64,000 bases of DNA, from positions 41,264,437-41,328,436 of the forward strand of contig OX375873.1 in the NCBI GenBank assembly GCA_947359465.1, in the 5' to 3' direction. The notes under the pieces are model-generated. The model was not told the DNA's origin and did no database searches. It saw nothing but the letters and a program-made list of their open reading frames with translations. Positions 33,628 to 45,676 of this stretch are shown in pieces. A program made the translations under genes and the position numbers. Positions within the stretch are counted from its first letter, which is position 1. Every line of letters starts with the position of its first letter. Source of the stretch: Metellina segmentata. Taxonomy: Eukaryota > Arthropoda > Arachnida > Araneae > Tetragnathidae.

Positions 33628-35036
33628 GATGTAACTGATATTATCTGGGCCAGGAGTTGATTTGTGGACTAAGGATAAAGCTTATATCAATTCCGGAAAA
33701 GTAAAGTCACAACTATATGATAATATACGGTTTGAAGTAAAATTAATTTTATTCTTTTCAGACGCAATTTTGATTTTTTTTTTAAACTTTCAGGGTAGTT
33801 AGTGGAGCTGGATATTTCAGAAAGGCATGAAGCAATTGCGTTTGCTATATCTTTGGGTGCTGATAGTACTTGGTTATTGCACTCTAGAATCGGAATTTGT
33901 CTATTGGGGTAAACACCGGAAATTATTTTAATTCTGTTCCATAATTGTTTACTAGTGACTTTACTATTTATACTATTGATATAATTCATCCAATAATCCC
34001 TCTTACTACGTCGTTGTATTTTTCGAAAGGCCGCTTTTGTTTTTTTTATAAAAAATATAGTTTTAACTTTTTTTTTGTTGGATATCTATTAAAAATATTC
34101 CAGGCTTTCCTCTGTTTCCGATATGCATCGCTACAATCCTCATTCCACCAAGGTTTCTTCTGTTTTTTAGGCTTATTAATAATTTTTTTGATGGAAGCGT
34201 CAGCACTTGCTATAATTATGTCTGTTATTTTAAAAGTTACTTCATCGATGTCAACAATTTCTACTATGTTAGAAATATCTGCGAGGCTAGTAAAGAGTGG
34301 CCAGTTGGCAGTTTCAAAGATGTAGTTAGTTTGGCTGACAGAGTGAGGTTGGTATTGGCCTTCATATTTTAGTTTAATAGGATAATGGTCACTATTGTAA
34401 ATGTAAGAATCCACAGAAAAGGTCCAAAATGGTAAAATTGAAGGAGTACAATTTGCCAGATCTATTGAATGGTAAGTAAGTGAAGGTGAGTGAAAATAAG
34501 TAGGTTGGCCGTTATCCATTATACATAAATCATTGTCCGTTAGTAGTTTTTCGATTTGTTTGCCTCTACGATTGATGTCTGAACTGCCCCAGAGGATATT
34601 ATGGCCATTTAGGTCACCAGTATAATGAATGGTTGCGGAAGTTGATCTACTAAATTATTTACTTCAGAAGTGGCGACATGGGTGTTAGGAGGTAAGTAGA
34701 AATTGCAAATTGTTAATAAAATATTGACATGAAGTCTTACAGCAACAGCTTGTAGATTTGTTTTCAGGTTAATTTGAGTGACTGGAAAGTCATGGGAGGT
34801 AAGCAATGCAACACCTCCACATGCTCTTTGGCCATCATCGTAATCTTTTCTGAATATAGTGAAATAGCGAATGTTGGTGGTGTCATTGCTTTTTAGATAG
34901 GTCTCCTGGAGTGCGATTGCAGCTGGTTTGTGTTTATTTATGATAGCTTCTAAATCATTAATTTTTTTGTCGAAAACCCCGGAAGTTCCAGGAAAGAAAG
35001 GAAGCCATAAAAAAATATATATAAAGGAAAAGAAAA
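33628..35036 (-). pseudogene. LINE ORF2: AP-like endonuclease and linker
   Basis: From about 35000 down, minus-strand codons give KHKPAAIALQET (the endonuclease glutamate), GDLNGHNILWGSSD (34570-34620) and YNSDHYPIKL (the SDH motif, near 34390). Next come KPWWNEDCSDAYRKQRKAW and LWNRIKIISG (33687-33989) leading to the RT. The start of ORF2 lies just after the ORF1 stop at 35040. Several frameshifts are needed to read through. Confidence 0.85.
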
Positions 35037-35039
35037 AAA

Positions 35040-36256
35040 CTACTCGTGTTTTCTCGCCCTAGGACGAGTTTTGACCTTATTGGACTTGGGTGGCGAAGTC
35101 TCCAAGTCATCACCTTCTACAGAGGAAATATAAACCTCTATAACACCGAAAGTGATAAGGTCACTGGTAGAAGGTTCAGTTACTAAGTTTCTGGATGAGA
35201 CATCAGGTTGAAGAGAGGTTTGTGAGGAACTTTTTGGTACTTTAATGTTACTTTGATGAGATGATATGGCTCTTTTTAAAGAAGTATTTGTAGGACGATT
35301 TGGTTGGTTTATGATTTTTGTATTCGATGAGGTTGTAGCTGATGCTTTAGAAAAATAAGGCGTTATGGGTTGGTTGGATGAAGTTTTATGTTGGTCAGAT
35401 GGCTTAAATATAGTTACATCGGTTTGAGTGGAGTTAGTTTTGAAGGTTTTTTTAACAATTGAGGAGTAAGATACTCCAGGTTTCGGGGTGCGATCATTAA
35501 CAATTTTTCGGGCTTCCGGAAATTGAATGTTTTGTTGAACTTTAATTGTTTGGATTTCTTTTTCGGTTTGGAATATTGGGCAAGATCTGGCAAAAGCTAG
35601 ATGGTCACCTTTGTAGTTAATACAGCAAAGGGATGATGATGTACAGACATTGGTCTTACGATCTGTACAAGAGCATTTTGCGCAGGTTTCTTTGCCACGG
35701 CAAGCCATGAAAGAGTGGCCGAATCTTTGGCATTTGAAACAACGAACTGTGTTAGGAATGAAAGGTCGAACTGGGCAATTCATATAGGCTATTTTAACAT
35801 GTTTGGGTAGATTTTGTGTTTTATTAGTGTTACTATTAAATGTTTGGTAGGTATTCTTTGAATGGTGATTCTTCTAACATTGATTGGACAGGGATTCTAA
35901 GATATCTTGTTCACTGTCATGTAATAAATCTGATTCGGAAATTACGCCTCTTGATGAATTTAAAGTTTTGTGGGGTGTTACAGTTACTGCTATTGGACCA
36001 ACGAATTTTATTTTTTGTATACTCGAAGCCTGTGTTCCATTTAAAACCTCTATAAGTACATCTCCTGCTAAAGTTTTTTTAATGTTTTTAGTTTCTCCAA
36101 CCATTCTAATATAGTTTTATACAGTAAGATAGCCGATATGTTTTTCAGATTGCCCTCATTACTTTTCATTATAAAAAATTTCTGTTCCGATTTGTGTTCA
36201 CTATTTTTAATACAAATGTGCTCCACTGAAGGAGAAGTAGATTTTTGATTTTCCAT
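35040..36256 (-). pseudogene. LINE ORF1 (gag-like nucleic-acid binding protein)
   Basis: Pieces in order: MENQKSTSPSVEHICIKN (36256 down), then GDVLIEVLNGTQASSIQKIK and VTVTPHKTLNSSRGVISES (35874-36104). Next is NCPVRPFIPNTVRCFKC with knuckle CFKCQRFGHSFMAC, followed by CAKCSCTDRKTNVC and a third, atypical CCINYKGDH-x(6)-C (35040-35783). The order and knuckles match Jockey-type ORF1. A Ser/Thr-rich tail ends in RPRARKHE. Frame changes near 36100 and 35830 inactivate it. The fragment at 44286-44768 shows the frame without the second shift. Confidence 0.85.
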
Positions 36257-36780
36257 GTTTGAAAATGATGTTTTCAGTCCCTGGCGGCACCACCCACCAT
36301 GGAGTCCAACGAGGGGATACAGGTTACAGTACCGGTGCTAGCCAGGGACTATACGAACCCAACTCACCCCTATGACTGCCCTAAGGAGCTAGTTGGTGAG
36401 CAGGTCCTTAGTCCAAGCAGGAGATACCCACCAGCCGATTAATGTACTGGGACCAAAGTACACCTTCTGTTATTCAAAGCAGGAGCCGAAGCAATGTATT
36501 GCGGCGTTATGTTGTCCCTCAATCACCAGGATCACCTTTTCCGAAGACACAGGTCTCCACGCACGACAAACACGTGGGTGATATAATCCCCGAGAGGAGG
36601 TGAAAGCGACAGAGCGGCGAAAAGCTTCTCAAGGGTATCCCTCACCTCCGAAGAAGCAACCACAATGAGGAAAAAAGCAAAGAGTAGAGGAGAAGAAAAA
36701 CGAAAGGGAGAAGAGATCACTCAGGGTTGTGAAACACGTACAAACCTAAAGAAGGAATCCCCCTGGGGGCGTAAGTGAAA
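36257..36780 (-). other. Probable LINE 5' untranslated region
   Basis: This stretch is clearly more GC-rich than its surroundings, lacks coding similarity, and lies directly upstream of ORF1. It ends near CCCCCTGGGGGCG (about 36760-36772), beyond which AT-rich sequence resumes. Internal promoters are usual in such leaders, but none can be pinpointed. Confidence 0.5.
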
Positions 36781-37446
36781 CGAACCATGTAACTAACTTA
36801 TTGTTTATAAAAGTTCTTGTTACTGTTCCTGAAGCATTCTTTCTGCATCCATATACCGATCCCAACAATATTTCAAGTCATCTTGTATTTAGAGCTTATA
36901 CGAAATAAATGCTGATAAAAAAATAAGGCGCTTTAATAAATTGAGTCAAAAAATTTACAACCTTAAGGGGGTCCGGGACGCATAAAAAAATTTTTATTAA
37001 TTAATTTAGAATTTTTTTTGAACAGATTACTCTTCTAACTAATAAGTAAAACCACAACACAAGTTTTCCGTTTTTTTATAATTTAAAATTAAAATTTTTA
37101 GAAAAAAGAGGGGTTAATTTAAATTGCTAAAACTCAAAATATTCTTAGTCAATTTTCAAACTTCTTGCGGTAAATTATTCACAAATGTATATACTTTAAT
37201 TCGTATTCAGCAAATTTAAAAATATTAAATCAATAAAAAATACTTTAATAAAAACTTCAAAACATTTTAAGGTTTTTTTTCCAAGTTATATTTAAAAAAA
37301 TAAATACTTGTTTGAAATTTGCTGAATCAAAATTAAAGTATAATGTTTGAAAAAGATGTATTCCAAATTTCAACGCTTAAACTTTATAGGTGATTTTCTT
37401 ATAACAATTTGAATACAGGAAATATTTAAAAAAATGCATCACGGAG

Positions 37447-38492
37447 AAATAAGCATTTAAAGTTTTAAAAACAGATTTACAATTAATAAAATGTTTAAAA
37501 ATGTTACAATTAATAAAATTTCTCTTTCCTCTTAAATATTTGGTTTAGTTTCATTTTTGCAAGTTCTACCCTTTTTCTGCATAGTTTAAAGGTTTACGTA
37601 GACTTAAATAAAGTCTTTCACAGATGTTGTTGCCATGACAGCTGTCTTGGGTGTTAGATTTTCAAAACAACGAACCACAAAAAATTAATTCTATCTTTCG
37701 TTCTAATTAAGGTAGAAACACGATTCAGACGTCATTTTAAGCAGAAAGACACAGAATGTTTTAGTGTATATATATAATTTTTTTTCGAAAATTTGACGAT
37801 TTTAGTGTCTTGGACCCCTTTAATATATCCGTTACAACAGGCCTCTGAATAAATTTTTAAATTAGGTGCACAGGTTATATTTTTATGTGCACATTTAAAT
37901 ATAACAACCTAATATAGGGGCATTAATGTAGTGTAAACTACTTTATTATTTGGGTATCTTTATATAGGTTAGTAGATATTTAAAAATAAATTTTTAAAAC
38001 ATCTAAATTCCCCGGCGCACGGCTGTCACGATAGTCGCTTCAACAGAGCCATCTCGCAAATGTTTGTCAGTGGCACAAGTAAACCCTTCTCCTGTATAAA
38101 CTCGTCACGACCCAGCGATTTTGTTTTCACTTAGTGTGTATTTAGGAATTCTAATTACGTTCCTTTAGTAGAGAAGTCAATTAGGTCAATATTAACTAAT
38201 TAAACGTAGTAAATTAATTAACGGCTAGAGAGGTCATTATCGATATTTTGTTCAAACATCATAATAACACGTTTAACCCCCTTTTTTTAACGTTAGGTGG
38301 ACTGCATGCATCTAGTGGGAAAAATTGGGTGCAAAATTTTATTTTCATGTGCACCCGGGTATTTCGAGCCCTGCGTTACAATGAATAACAGTTCAAGAAC
38401 TAAAAACTTTCACCTACCTTAATATCCAGTTTCTGATGGCGATAACAGAGCATAAACAATTGTTGAACATTCAAATCAATCCTAACCCACCA
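37447..38492. repeat. Second copy of the 26325-26808 repeat, split by a MITE
   Basis: 37447-37837 and 38374-38492 together align with 26325-26808 (shared TTTACAATTAATAAAATG, TAAAGTCTTTCACAGATGTTG, AGAAAGACACAGAAT and CAGTTTCTGATGGCGATAAC). The interruption is the MITE at 37838-38373. Inverted GGGGGTCC-type sequences next to TTAA at 36963 and 37820 hint at a further nested structure. Confidence 0.85.
37838..38373. mobile_element. hAT-type MITE with preserved empty site
   Basis: The 536 bp element starts CAGGCCTCTGAATAA and ends TATTTCGAGCCCTG, partly matching inverted ends with repeated GGTGCACA nearby. CGTTACAA at 37830-37837 and 38374-38381 is an 8 bp duplication. The paralogous repeat has a single CGTTACAA at about 26692-26699 with no insert, so the boundaries are exact. 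Confidence 0.9.
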
Positions 38493-38626
38493 TCAGTTCA
38501 AAGAAATAGATTACAATTTATACTCTACAGCGATCAGATCAATCTAAATTAATCAGCATTTTGGAGAATAGAGTCTTCGATTTACAAATCACTAAATTTA
38601 TCCTCTACCCATGCGGCACAATAATC

Positions 38627-38915
38627 AATATCCTTTGATTTGGTAATGTTTTAATTAACGTCGTACTAGAGAAACACAACGGGCTATTGACTACAGTCCG
38701 GTATCAATTCCTTACAGGAAAGATCCAAGGACAACACCACGTAAATTTTAACCACGTTCATATGACTCAATATCCTTTGAGGAAGGGAGTTATTTTAATG
38801 AACGTCGAACTGGAGCAACACGACGTCCTATTGACCACAGTCCGGGATTAATCGCAACGGGAAAGTTATGAGGACAACAACGCGTAATTTTGAACCACGG
38901 TCATATGACTGGAAG
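38627..38915 (-). repeat. Two tandem SINE tail fragments
   Basis: Two ~140 bp units, each starting CAATATCCTTTGA (38627 and 38767), carry the SINE tail segment with AACGTCG-ACTAGAG or ACTGGAG, CTATTGAC and GGAAAGAT or GGAAAGTT. They match the left part of the copy at 44908. Confidence 0.7.
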
Positions 38916-38934
38916 TGTTAAGCTGTGCCAGCTT

Positions 38935-39205
38935 AGATGTTGCTTCGTCTGACCGTGGTTAAAATTACTTTTTATTTTTGGAATTTTCTCTTGAGGGATT
39001 GCTCCCGGACCCCCTTCAAAAGACCGTTGTGTTGCTGCAGTTCGACGTTAATTAATATACCTAACTACTGTTGTATATAGGTAGGTATTTAATTAACGTC
39101 GCACTGGAACTCCACAACCGTCTATTGACGACAGTCCGGGATCGATTCCTATGGGAAAGACCAGATGACACTTCTTCATTGTGAACCACAGTCAGATGAG
39201 GCAAC
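38935..39205. repeat. Two SINE tail fragments in opposite orientation
   Basis: 38935-39060 is plus-oriented (GACCGTGG, then CCCGGACC and CAGTTCGACGTTAATTAA). 39082-39205 is minus-oriented (TTAATTAACGTCGCACTGG, then GTCCGGGATCGATTCC). They face each other tail to tail. Confidence 0.7.
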
Positions 39206-41022
39206 AGTTAATGCTATTTCAGGATGAAATTGGGCTTCATGAATAAGTATTTTTGTTAAATATTTTATTATCTAAATAAATGCTGATGAATGAATTCATA
39301 TAAATTCATATAGTATTAAAATATAATACGACATAAATATAATATTCTTAAATATCTTACTCTGATTTCAATAATTTTTTATTATTGAACTTCATAGCTT
39401 ATTTCAGGAATAGTTTTAATAATAAATACTTAAATTTTATAATACTTTTGGAATTGCTGAGATATTAGCCATCTCTAATTTAATAATTGGTATTATTTTA
39501 GCAAATACTATTTTCGGGTATAATAGATATTTTGGTATGGCTAAGTATTTTTTTTTTTTTTTTTGGGGGGGGGTAAATAATTTGTATTGAAAGGTGAATA
39601 GAGGATGAATTTAGCTCCTGCTGATCATTTTAATGACTCCTGAGAACAGATGGTTTTATGATGGATGTGGTTTAATGACAACTTAAAAAAAAATACTTGC
39701 ACAATATTTTTTCGAGTTTTGAAATGTTTGCGAAATGAAAAAAACCTTTATATATATCTATATATTTTAATCTGCTCCATTTCAATCGGTTTTTTTTATT
39801 GTACTTTTCAGAAGTGCTATTTTTGCAAAACATCGTGAATAAACAAGTTTTTTGCATGTTCATATGATTATATACAATATAGGAACTTAATCATCCAATT
39901 TAATCCGTAATGCATGAAAATTCCGTGCTATTTAGTAAATATCCAAATAAAACTGAAAAGGTTTTGTAGCTCCGAAAGTTCACGCATTCCTTGCAACTCC
40001 ATGCGATGAAACTTATCGCCTGCTATTGATGACGTCAGAATACGGAGAGAAGGTTTTCTTCTCTAGGTGGCAGTGGCCTTACTCGATACAAGGGAATAGA
40101 TTCATAGAGATTATCTTCTGACAACATCGCGCTAATTCTGATTGCTGTGGGTGTACAATACTTCTCCATTGGACATGTAGGGCCTTGCTATAATTCTATG
40201 AAAACTACTGTAATGAGTGAGCTACGAGCGCAGCACCAACTGCGGTGCTATTGGAAGAAAATAGTTCATAGGATTTACTTTACATAAATCAGTTTTTAAG
40301 GATCAGGGGGCATGTGACATTTGGAGTATTGATTGTAATTTTGAACGAGTCTTATTCCTAACTTTTTTTAGTAATACAGAGTATTGAGCTTTTTAGATTT
40401 ATCTTGTATATAACTATTAACTGCTTCCAAAAATATTCTGAATGTTTATCCATGAATTATGAGGACATAAATGGTTTTTAATAATATAGGTACTCGTGCC
40501 GGAAGGGTGTTTTAGTAAGGGTGTTATAATATTCATACCATCAAACGTGCATTTCTCCAGTGTCAATAAAACTTTCACTGTATGTGTATGTCTTATGTCT
40601 GGTGCAGCATATCCAAATATGACCCATAAATCTCCAAAGCAAATAACCATACTATCAAGAGTGCGTTGAGTACTCGTGATGAGATGATAAAATGTGATAG
40701 GTGTAAAATGTTCTAATATTGCTGTGCAACAATTTTAAATGAGAGTATTTAACAGTGGAGTCATAAGGTCCAAGTTGCCACACATGGAACAGACGTATCA
40801 GTTACCGGAATACCTAACTGTTAACAGCTTAACTTCCACATAATTAATAATATTTTATAAATAAATTTTTTAAAGGGGAGTTAAAGCTGAAAAGTAGTTT
40901 TAGTACTGTGAGAACTGCATTGATGCCCATCAATGGGCTGTTAGGGGGTTACACGGAGAATGGTCGGGGTTGAGTCTAGATGGATGTAAGATTTTTTTAG
41001 CCCAACCAAGGTATTTAGGTAG
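39206..41022. other. Spacer without recognised gene
   Basis: It contains a poly-T run directly followed by a poly-G run near 39549-39573. The 77-codon minus frame at 40417-40650 has no recognised domain. No RNA gene is seen. Confidence 0.5.
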
Positions 41023-41300
41023 GTAAGTATTTAATTTAAGGCGCACCGCGGGAAACACAACAGGCTATTGGCGACGGTTCGCGATCAAACCCGAAGGAAA
41101 AGATCCGAGGACAACACCACGTAATTTTTAAATATCTGAGTTGACACCTCACTCTCCAAGGTTCCACGCCACGCCTTCGTGAAGACAGTTCAGGTCACGA
41201 CAGATTAAACGTGCCGTACTCCCTTTTGAAGACGACAGTCTTTTGATGGATTCGAATTCACAAACCACCGGTTGCTAATCTATTACCCATCGAACATTTC
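41023..41300 (-). repeat. tRNA-derived SINE, alternative head
   Basis: The tail and body follow 44908-45234 (GGCTATTGGCGACGG, GATCCGAGGACAACACC, CACTCTCCAAGG). The head end reads TTGATGGATTCGAATTCAC with GGTTGCTAATC, as in 45369-45676, instead of the TCTAGAGGCTAACATC type. Confidence 0.7.
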
Positions 41301-41495
41301 AACTTCGATGGAACATCCTCTTCCACAATGCATTGACTTTGTAAATATTTCTAGATACATCTCTTCATTGGAAATTTGATCCATTTACGAAGAAACATAA
41401 ACAATTTTTGAACATAATACGCTTACCTTCAAACATTAGCTACAAACATAACATTTATCAGTCAATATGGTTTATATTTAATGATATGTATACTA

Positions 41496-42047
41496 CACTA
41501 CCCTACAATAATGGACCGGACGCCTGCGTATTTGCATAAAATCCGACAACTTATTTGAGTGTGTTTTTCGTGGTAAGGACTGGAACCTTTGCATGCTGTT
41601 CCTTTTAGATTGAACTCCCACATCAACATTTTGGGCAAACTTGTTCTTCCTACGCTCTGGCAATTCTATGGAATGGACGAATGTTATTTCCAGGACGACA
41701 AAGCTCCATGTCATGTCTCAGCCTCTGTCAAGCAGTGGTATCGAGATATGGATGTAAAACTTCTTCCCTGGCCTGTTCTGAGTCCCGACCTAAACTCCAT
41801 AAAACATTGGTGGGACGAGTTAGAACGACGTTTACGGACCCGAAATCCCCAGTTGAGCTGGCGATATTCTTGCAGCAGGAATGGACACAAATAACCATAC
41901 CTGTGTATCAAATCCTTGTTGAAAGTATGCCCAGAAGGGTTGCTAATGTTATTGAACCATGTGCGAACCGTTCCCCTATTAAAGCATGCATTCGTTCCCT
42001 AGTACCATCTCACATCTTGCTGTCCGGACCATTATTGTGGGGTAGTG
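41496..42047 (+). mobile_element. Internally deleted Tc1-like transposon
   Basis: Inverted ends CACTACCCTACAATAATGG (41496-41514) and CCATTATTGTGGGGTAGTG (42029-42047) are each flanked by TA, the Tc1/mariner target. The coding remnant (41589-42000, two frames) keeps YFQDDKAPCHVSASVKQWY (second catalytic D) and SPDLNSIKHWWDELERRL. The glutamate expected in IEHxW is lysine here, so the protein would be catalytically dead. The DNA-binding N-terminal half is missing. A frameshift near 41850 leads to ESMPRRVANVIE. Confidence 0.9.
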
Positions 42048-42229
42048 TATATGGAACTTGATTATCTCCAAGACATCGGCTGGAGTATTTTATCATCGTT
42101 TTCAGAAAACAAGTACGTAACGAGAAAAAAAAAACTTACTTTCTGATCTCATGCATTTAAAATTTTTAACTGCTATTGAGCAAACTGTCACGGAAACAAC
42201 ACGTATTTTAATAATTATTGGACATTGAA

Positions 42230-42367
42230 TTTGCAGAGAAATTGCAAGTTAGGTCAATCGCATACTTTCAATGAATATAATGTAATTGCAGCACGTGACT
42301 ATCCCCCTATTAAAGCATATATTATACCATCACATATTGCTGCCCGGTCCATTATTGTAGGGTAGTG
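42230..42367 (+). mobile_element. Extra right end of the same Tc1 family
   Basis: CCCCCTATTAAAGCATATATT and CACATATTGCTGCCCGG lead to CCATTATTGTAGGGTAGTG ending at 42367, followed by TA. This repeats the last ~110 bases of 41496-42047. There is no matching second left end, so it is a solo terminus or duplicated end. Confidence 0.75.
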
Positions 42368-44285
42368 TATATATGCATCACACTATTAACTACACATTGT
42401 ATGCTGATATTGTCATATTTCTTAAGTTTTGTTGGTAACTTCGGCGTTTATCATTAAAAAAAAGAAGTACATAAAAGCAAGCTACAATGTAATACTAGAA
42501 AGATCGATAGCAGGAGGATTCTAATTCTAATTCAATTCAATTTCAATGCAAACATATTTTCAATAACGAACAAGTTTTGAGATTTATTTGTGAAATGTGA
42601 TACATAAAGAAACACAAGAACACACAAGAACATATTTTGTCCCAGCGTCTTTGAATTTTTTTTATTTTTACTGGAACTTTTAAAGAAAACGTGGACACAA
42701 ATCTTTTCAAGCATGTCTATCACTTTTTGAAGACCCCAAGCTTAAAATATAAAATTTTCTGAAAGGCTTTAGCATATTCTAATGTATTTAGAAAGTTCTT
42801 GGGTAATACGTAAATAACCATTTTTCTAAGACACATATTCATAACTCTGCAAGTGAAATTATAATTGTGTCTCTGAAAACGAAACTTCGTTATCTTCTAG
42901 AGGGTAAATGTATGGTATTATTTACTGTAACACAAGTACTTTAATATCGTAATGCAAGTCTGAGTGAAACATTATACGAATGAAGTCCATTTCAGTCAAA
43001 TGTACGCAAAGCTGCCAGATTTCATTAGTTTCATACTGTAATTAACTTTTCTTGTGAAATAATCATACAAGCAGATTTCTTTGGAAAGAAGAGCCATATT
43101 CCGCATAGTTTTAGAACCTTCATGAATAAGAAACAACAAACCTTCATTGGTATTTCGATACTTTGCATAAACTACATAGAAAATGTTTAAAAGCTGACAT
43201 AAAAATGTGATTTAATTATTACTGTTTTTATATTGGAGCACCTGTGTAAAATATCGCCTCTTTTACTTTCGTTATTCGAAAAACCTAAAAGCATATTCCA
43301 TGAAATTGCTATTTTAAAAACTCAATAAAAAACTATTTCTCTCCAATGTGTGTGTATTCATTGCTTCATTTTCATATATCTACCTCATATTTAAGATTCT
43401 TGTTTTCTCGAGATGCAGAACATTGCCATTTTGCTAAGATGTAACAAAAATCAAAACTGGTCAAGCAACTTCAGATTTATGTCAGGTCCGTAAACGATTC
43501 CCTTACGAAATTTTTTTATAAACTTCCATAAAACCTTTATAGAAAAACAAAATTTCGTTTCTAGAGAAAACAATTCTAGACCTTTTTTATAGAGCTTACT
43601 TTATAAAGCTTATAGAAAACAGAATATAATTCAACAGGATTTTACACCACATTCCACAGATAATTTCGTAGAATCCTATGGATCATAGGTGGGCACGCAT
43701 AAGGTCAATGAGAGCTGTATTTTATTTATTTTATTTTTTTAAGGAGCCAAACCATAGTTACTTAGTATTACATACACGCTCTAGTCAAATTTAATTTAAT
43801 TTCAATGAATATGGTTTCATATTCTACACACTAAGTGCTGTGTAAAGTACACATATAAGAAAATATAATTAAGGGAAAGAAAATACACAAAATAATTACT
43901 TCGAAATTTTAATAATAAAAATAAAATATAATATAGAAAAATGTATTAATAAAAAGTTATAGCATTTAACGAAGACTTGTGTGAGATGATGACTGGTCAA
44001 AGGAGAACGTTATTTCGACTTACCGAACTTCACTGTGGTGTACAAAGTTTATTTTATGTCTTGTAATATGGGAATAAGAGTGTACTCTAAGTCCAACAAG
44101 ATATTTAGTAATTATAAAGGGACATCAAAAAATTCACAAGCCATAAGATCGATGGAACAGCATAAATACTCAGAGGCAACTGGTTCAATTACAGCGCATA
44201 ATAAAATATTGCACAAGTATATAGGTGGATGGAAATATGTATACTGGAAACAGTAATGTAAACACTTGATATCATAAATATAAAT
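42368..44285. other. AT-rich spacer without recognised gene
   Basis: Only short frames occur, none with a recognisable domain, and no repeat pair was found within the window. Confidence 0.5.
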
Positions 44286-44768
44286 GCGTGATTAACAGCA
44301 CTCATAATATAATCACGGTTGTAGACACAAAGAACATAAAAAAAAACACTAGCAGGAGATGTACTCGTAGAGGTTTCAAATAGAACACAGGCATTAAACA
44401 TCACAAAAATTAAATTCAACGGTCCAATAGAAGTCACTGTTGCACCCCACAAAACTTTAAATTCATCTAGAGGCGTAATATCTTAATCTGATTTAGTCCA
44501 TGATACTGAACAAGATATCTTAGAATCCCTGTCCAATCAATCTGCAATTAATGTAAAAAGAATAACTATATCAAGAAATGGCCAAAGAATACCCACCAAA
44601 CACGTAATAATAACTTTCAATACACCGACGATACCAAAACACGTAAAAATAGCCTATATGAATTGCCCAGTTAGACCTTTCATACAAAATCCAATCCGTT
44701 GTTTTAAATGTCAAAGATTCGGCCACTCTTTCATCGCTTGCCGTGGCAAAGAGACTTGCGCAAAATGA
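44286..44768 (+). pseudogene. LINE ORF1 fragment, second copy
   Basis: Plus-strand codons give AGDVLVEVSNRTQALNITKI, VTVAPHKTLNSSRGVIS, a stop, SDLVHDTEQDILESLSNQS, RITISRNGQRIPTKHVIITF, KHVKIAYMNCPVRPF and the knuckle CFKCQRFGHSFIAC, then end at CAK. It matches the 35650-36060 region of the large LINE in opposite orientation, but keeps one continuous frame apart from single stops. It is truncated at both ends. Confidence 0.9.
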
Positions 44769-44907
44769 TGCATATATAATGTTCGAAATGTATTCTTTAA
44801 TCATTAGATTCATGTTTAACTATTTGTAGGAAGAGCATTTTGAAAAAAGAGCTTTATATAAAACAGCATACAACAATAACTCCAAAATATCCCTAAAGGA
44901 ATGCAAT

Positions 44908-45234
44908 GGTAATTTTAGTTAGCCTAGTACTAGGTCAATACAACGGGCTATTAACGACGGTTCGCGATCGGTCCCTTAAAGGAAAGATCCGAGGACAACA
45001 CCTAGTAATTTTCAACCACGGTCAGATGACGAAACAGCATGTGAGCTTGCACCCCACTCTCCAAACTTCCACACCAACCCAACGTGAGGACTTTCGGCCA
45101 CGACAGATTTAAGGTGCACCAGCTGTCTCTACACTATACGCTTACAAACATCCACGCCCGAACCCGAATTGGAACCAGGAACCTTCCGATCTAGAGGCTA
45201 ACATCTTAACCACTATACCGGTTGGCCGGCTCCC
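44908..45234 (-). repeat. Full-length tRNA-derived SINE
   Basis: This is the reference copy, about 327 bp. From the right: tRNA-like head GCCGGCCAACCGGTATAGTG with A box TAGTGGTTAAGA, B-box region GGTTCCAATTC, body, and tail GACCTAGTACTAGGCTAAC on the left. It is nearly identical in layout to 23826-24132. Confidence 0.9.
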
Positions 45235-45368
45235 TGAAAGAATGTGCTAATAGAAATAAGAAAGAAAAAGAATTATTATTATTTTTATTTTTCTATCATT
45301 AAATTTAAATAAATAATCAAGGCTTTTTGATGCGCGGAATTTTTTTTTGTAAGGTGTGGGGTAGGTTG

Positions 45369-45676
45369 TTGAATTTACCTCGCACTGGAGCAACAAACAT
45401 ACGGGTTATTGTAGACGGTCTGGGATCCATCGCAAAGGGAAAGATCCGAGGGTAATACTTGGTAATTTTGAATCAAGGTTCGATGACGAGGTCAACACCT
45501 GAGTTGGTACCCACTCTGCTAACTTTCACACCGCGCCAAAGTTAGGATATTTGAGGCCAAAGTAGATTTAACGTGCACCAGTCCCCACCTGCACGACAGT
45601 CTTTTAGTTGGTTGGAATTCGCAACCCTCCGTTTGCTAATCCACAACTCTTATTAAACAAGGTTACCGCGGCCCCT
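45369..45676 (-). repeat. tRNA-derived SINE, alternative head
   Basis: Tail and body follow the family, but the head reads (minus strand) GGGGCCGCGGTAACCTTG, then GGAGGGTTGCGAATTCCAAC. It is a different tRNA-like head from that of 44908-45234. The copy at 41023 shares the same head style. Confidence 0.75.

Larger units (their letters stand above)
29650..36780 (-). mobile_element. Near full-length RNase H-bearing LINE (Jockey/I-like), inactivated
   Basis: On the minus strand the element has a GC-rich 5' leader (36257-36780), gag-like ORF1 with three CCHC-type knuckles (35040-36256), and ORF2 with AP endonuclease, RT and RNase H (29740-35036). It ends in an AT-rich 3' tail near 29650. Multiple frameshifts and stops break both ORFs. 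A minisatellite of 1.58 kb (31224-32800) interrupts the RT. A partial ORF1 copy of the same family lies at 44286-44768. Confidence 0.85.

Noticed and set aside
39549..39573. Poly-T then poly-G run as a biological signal
   Set aside because: Homopolymer junctions are common assembly and sequencing artefacts.
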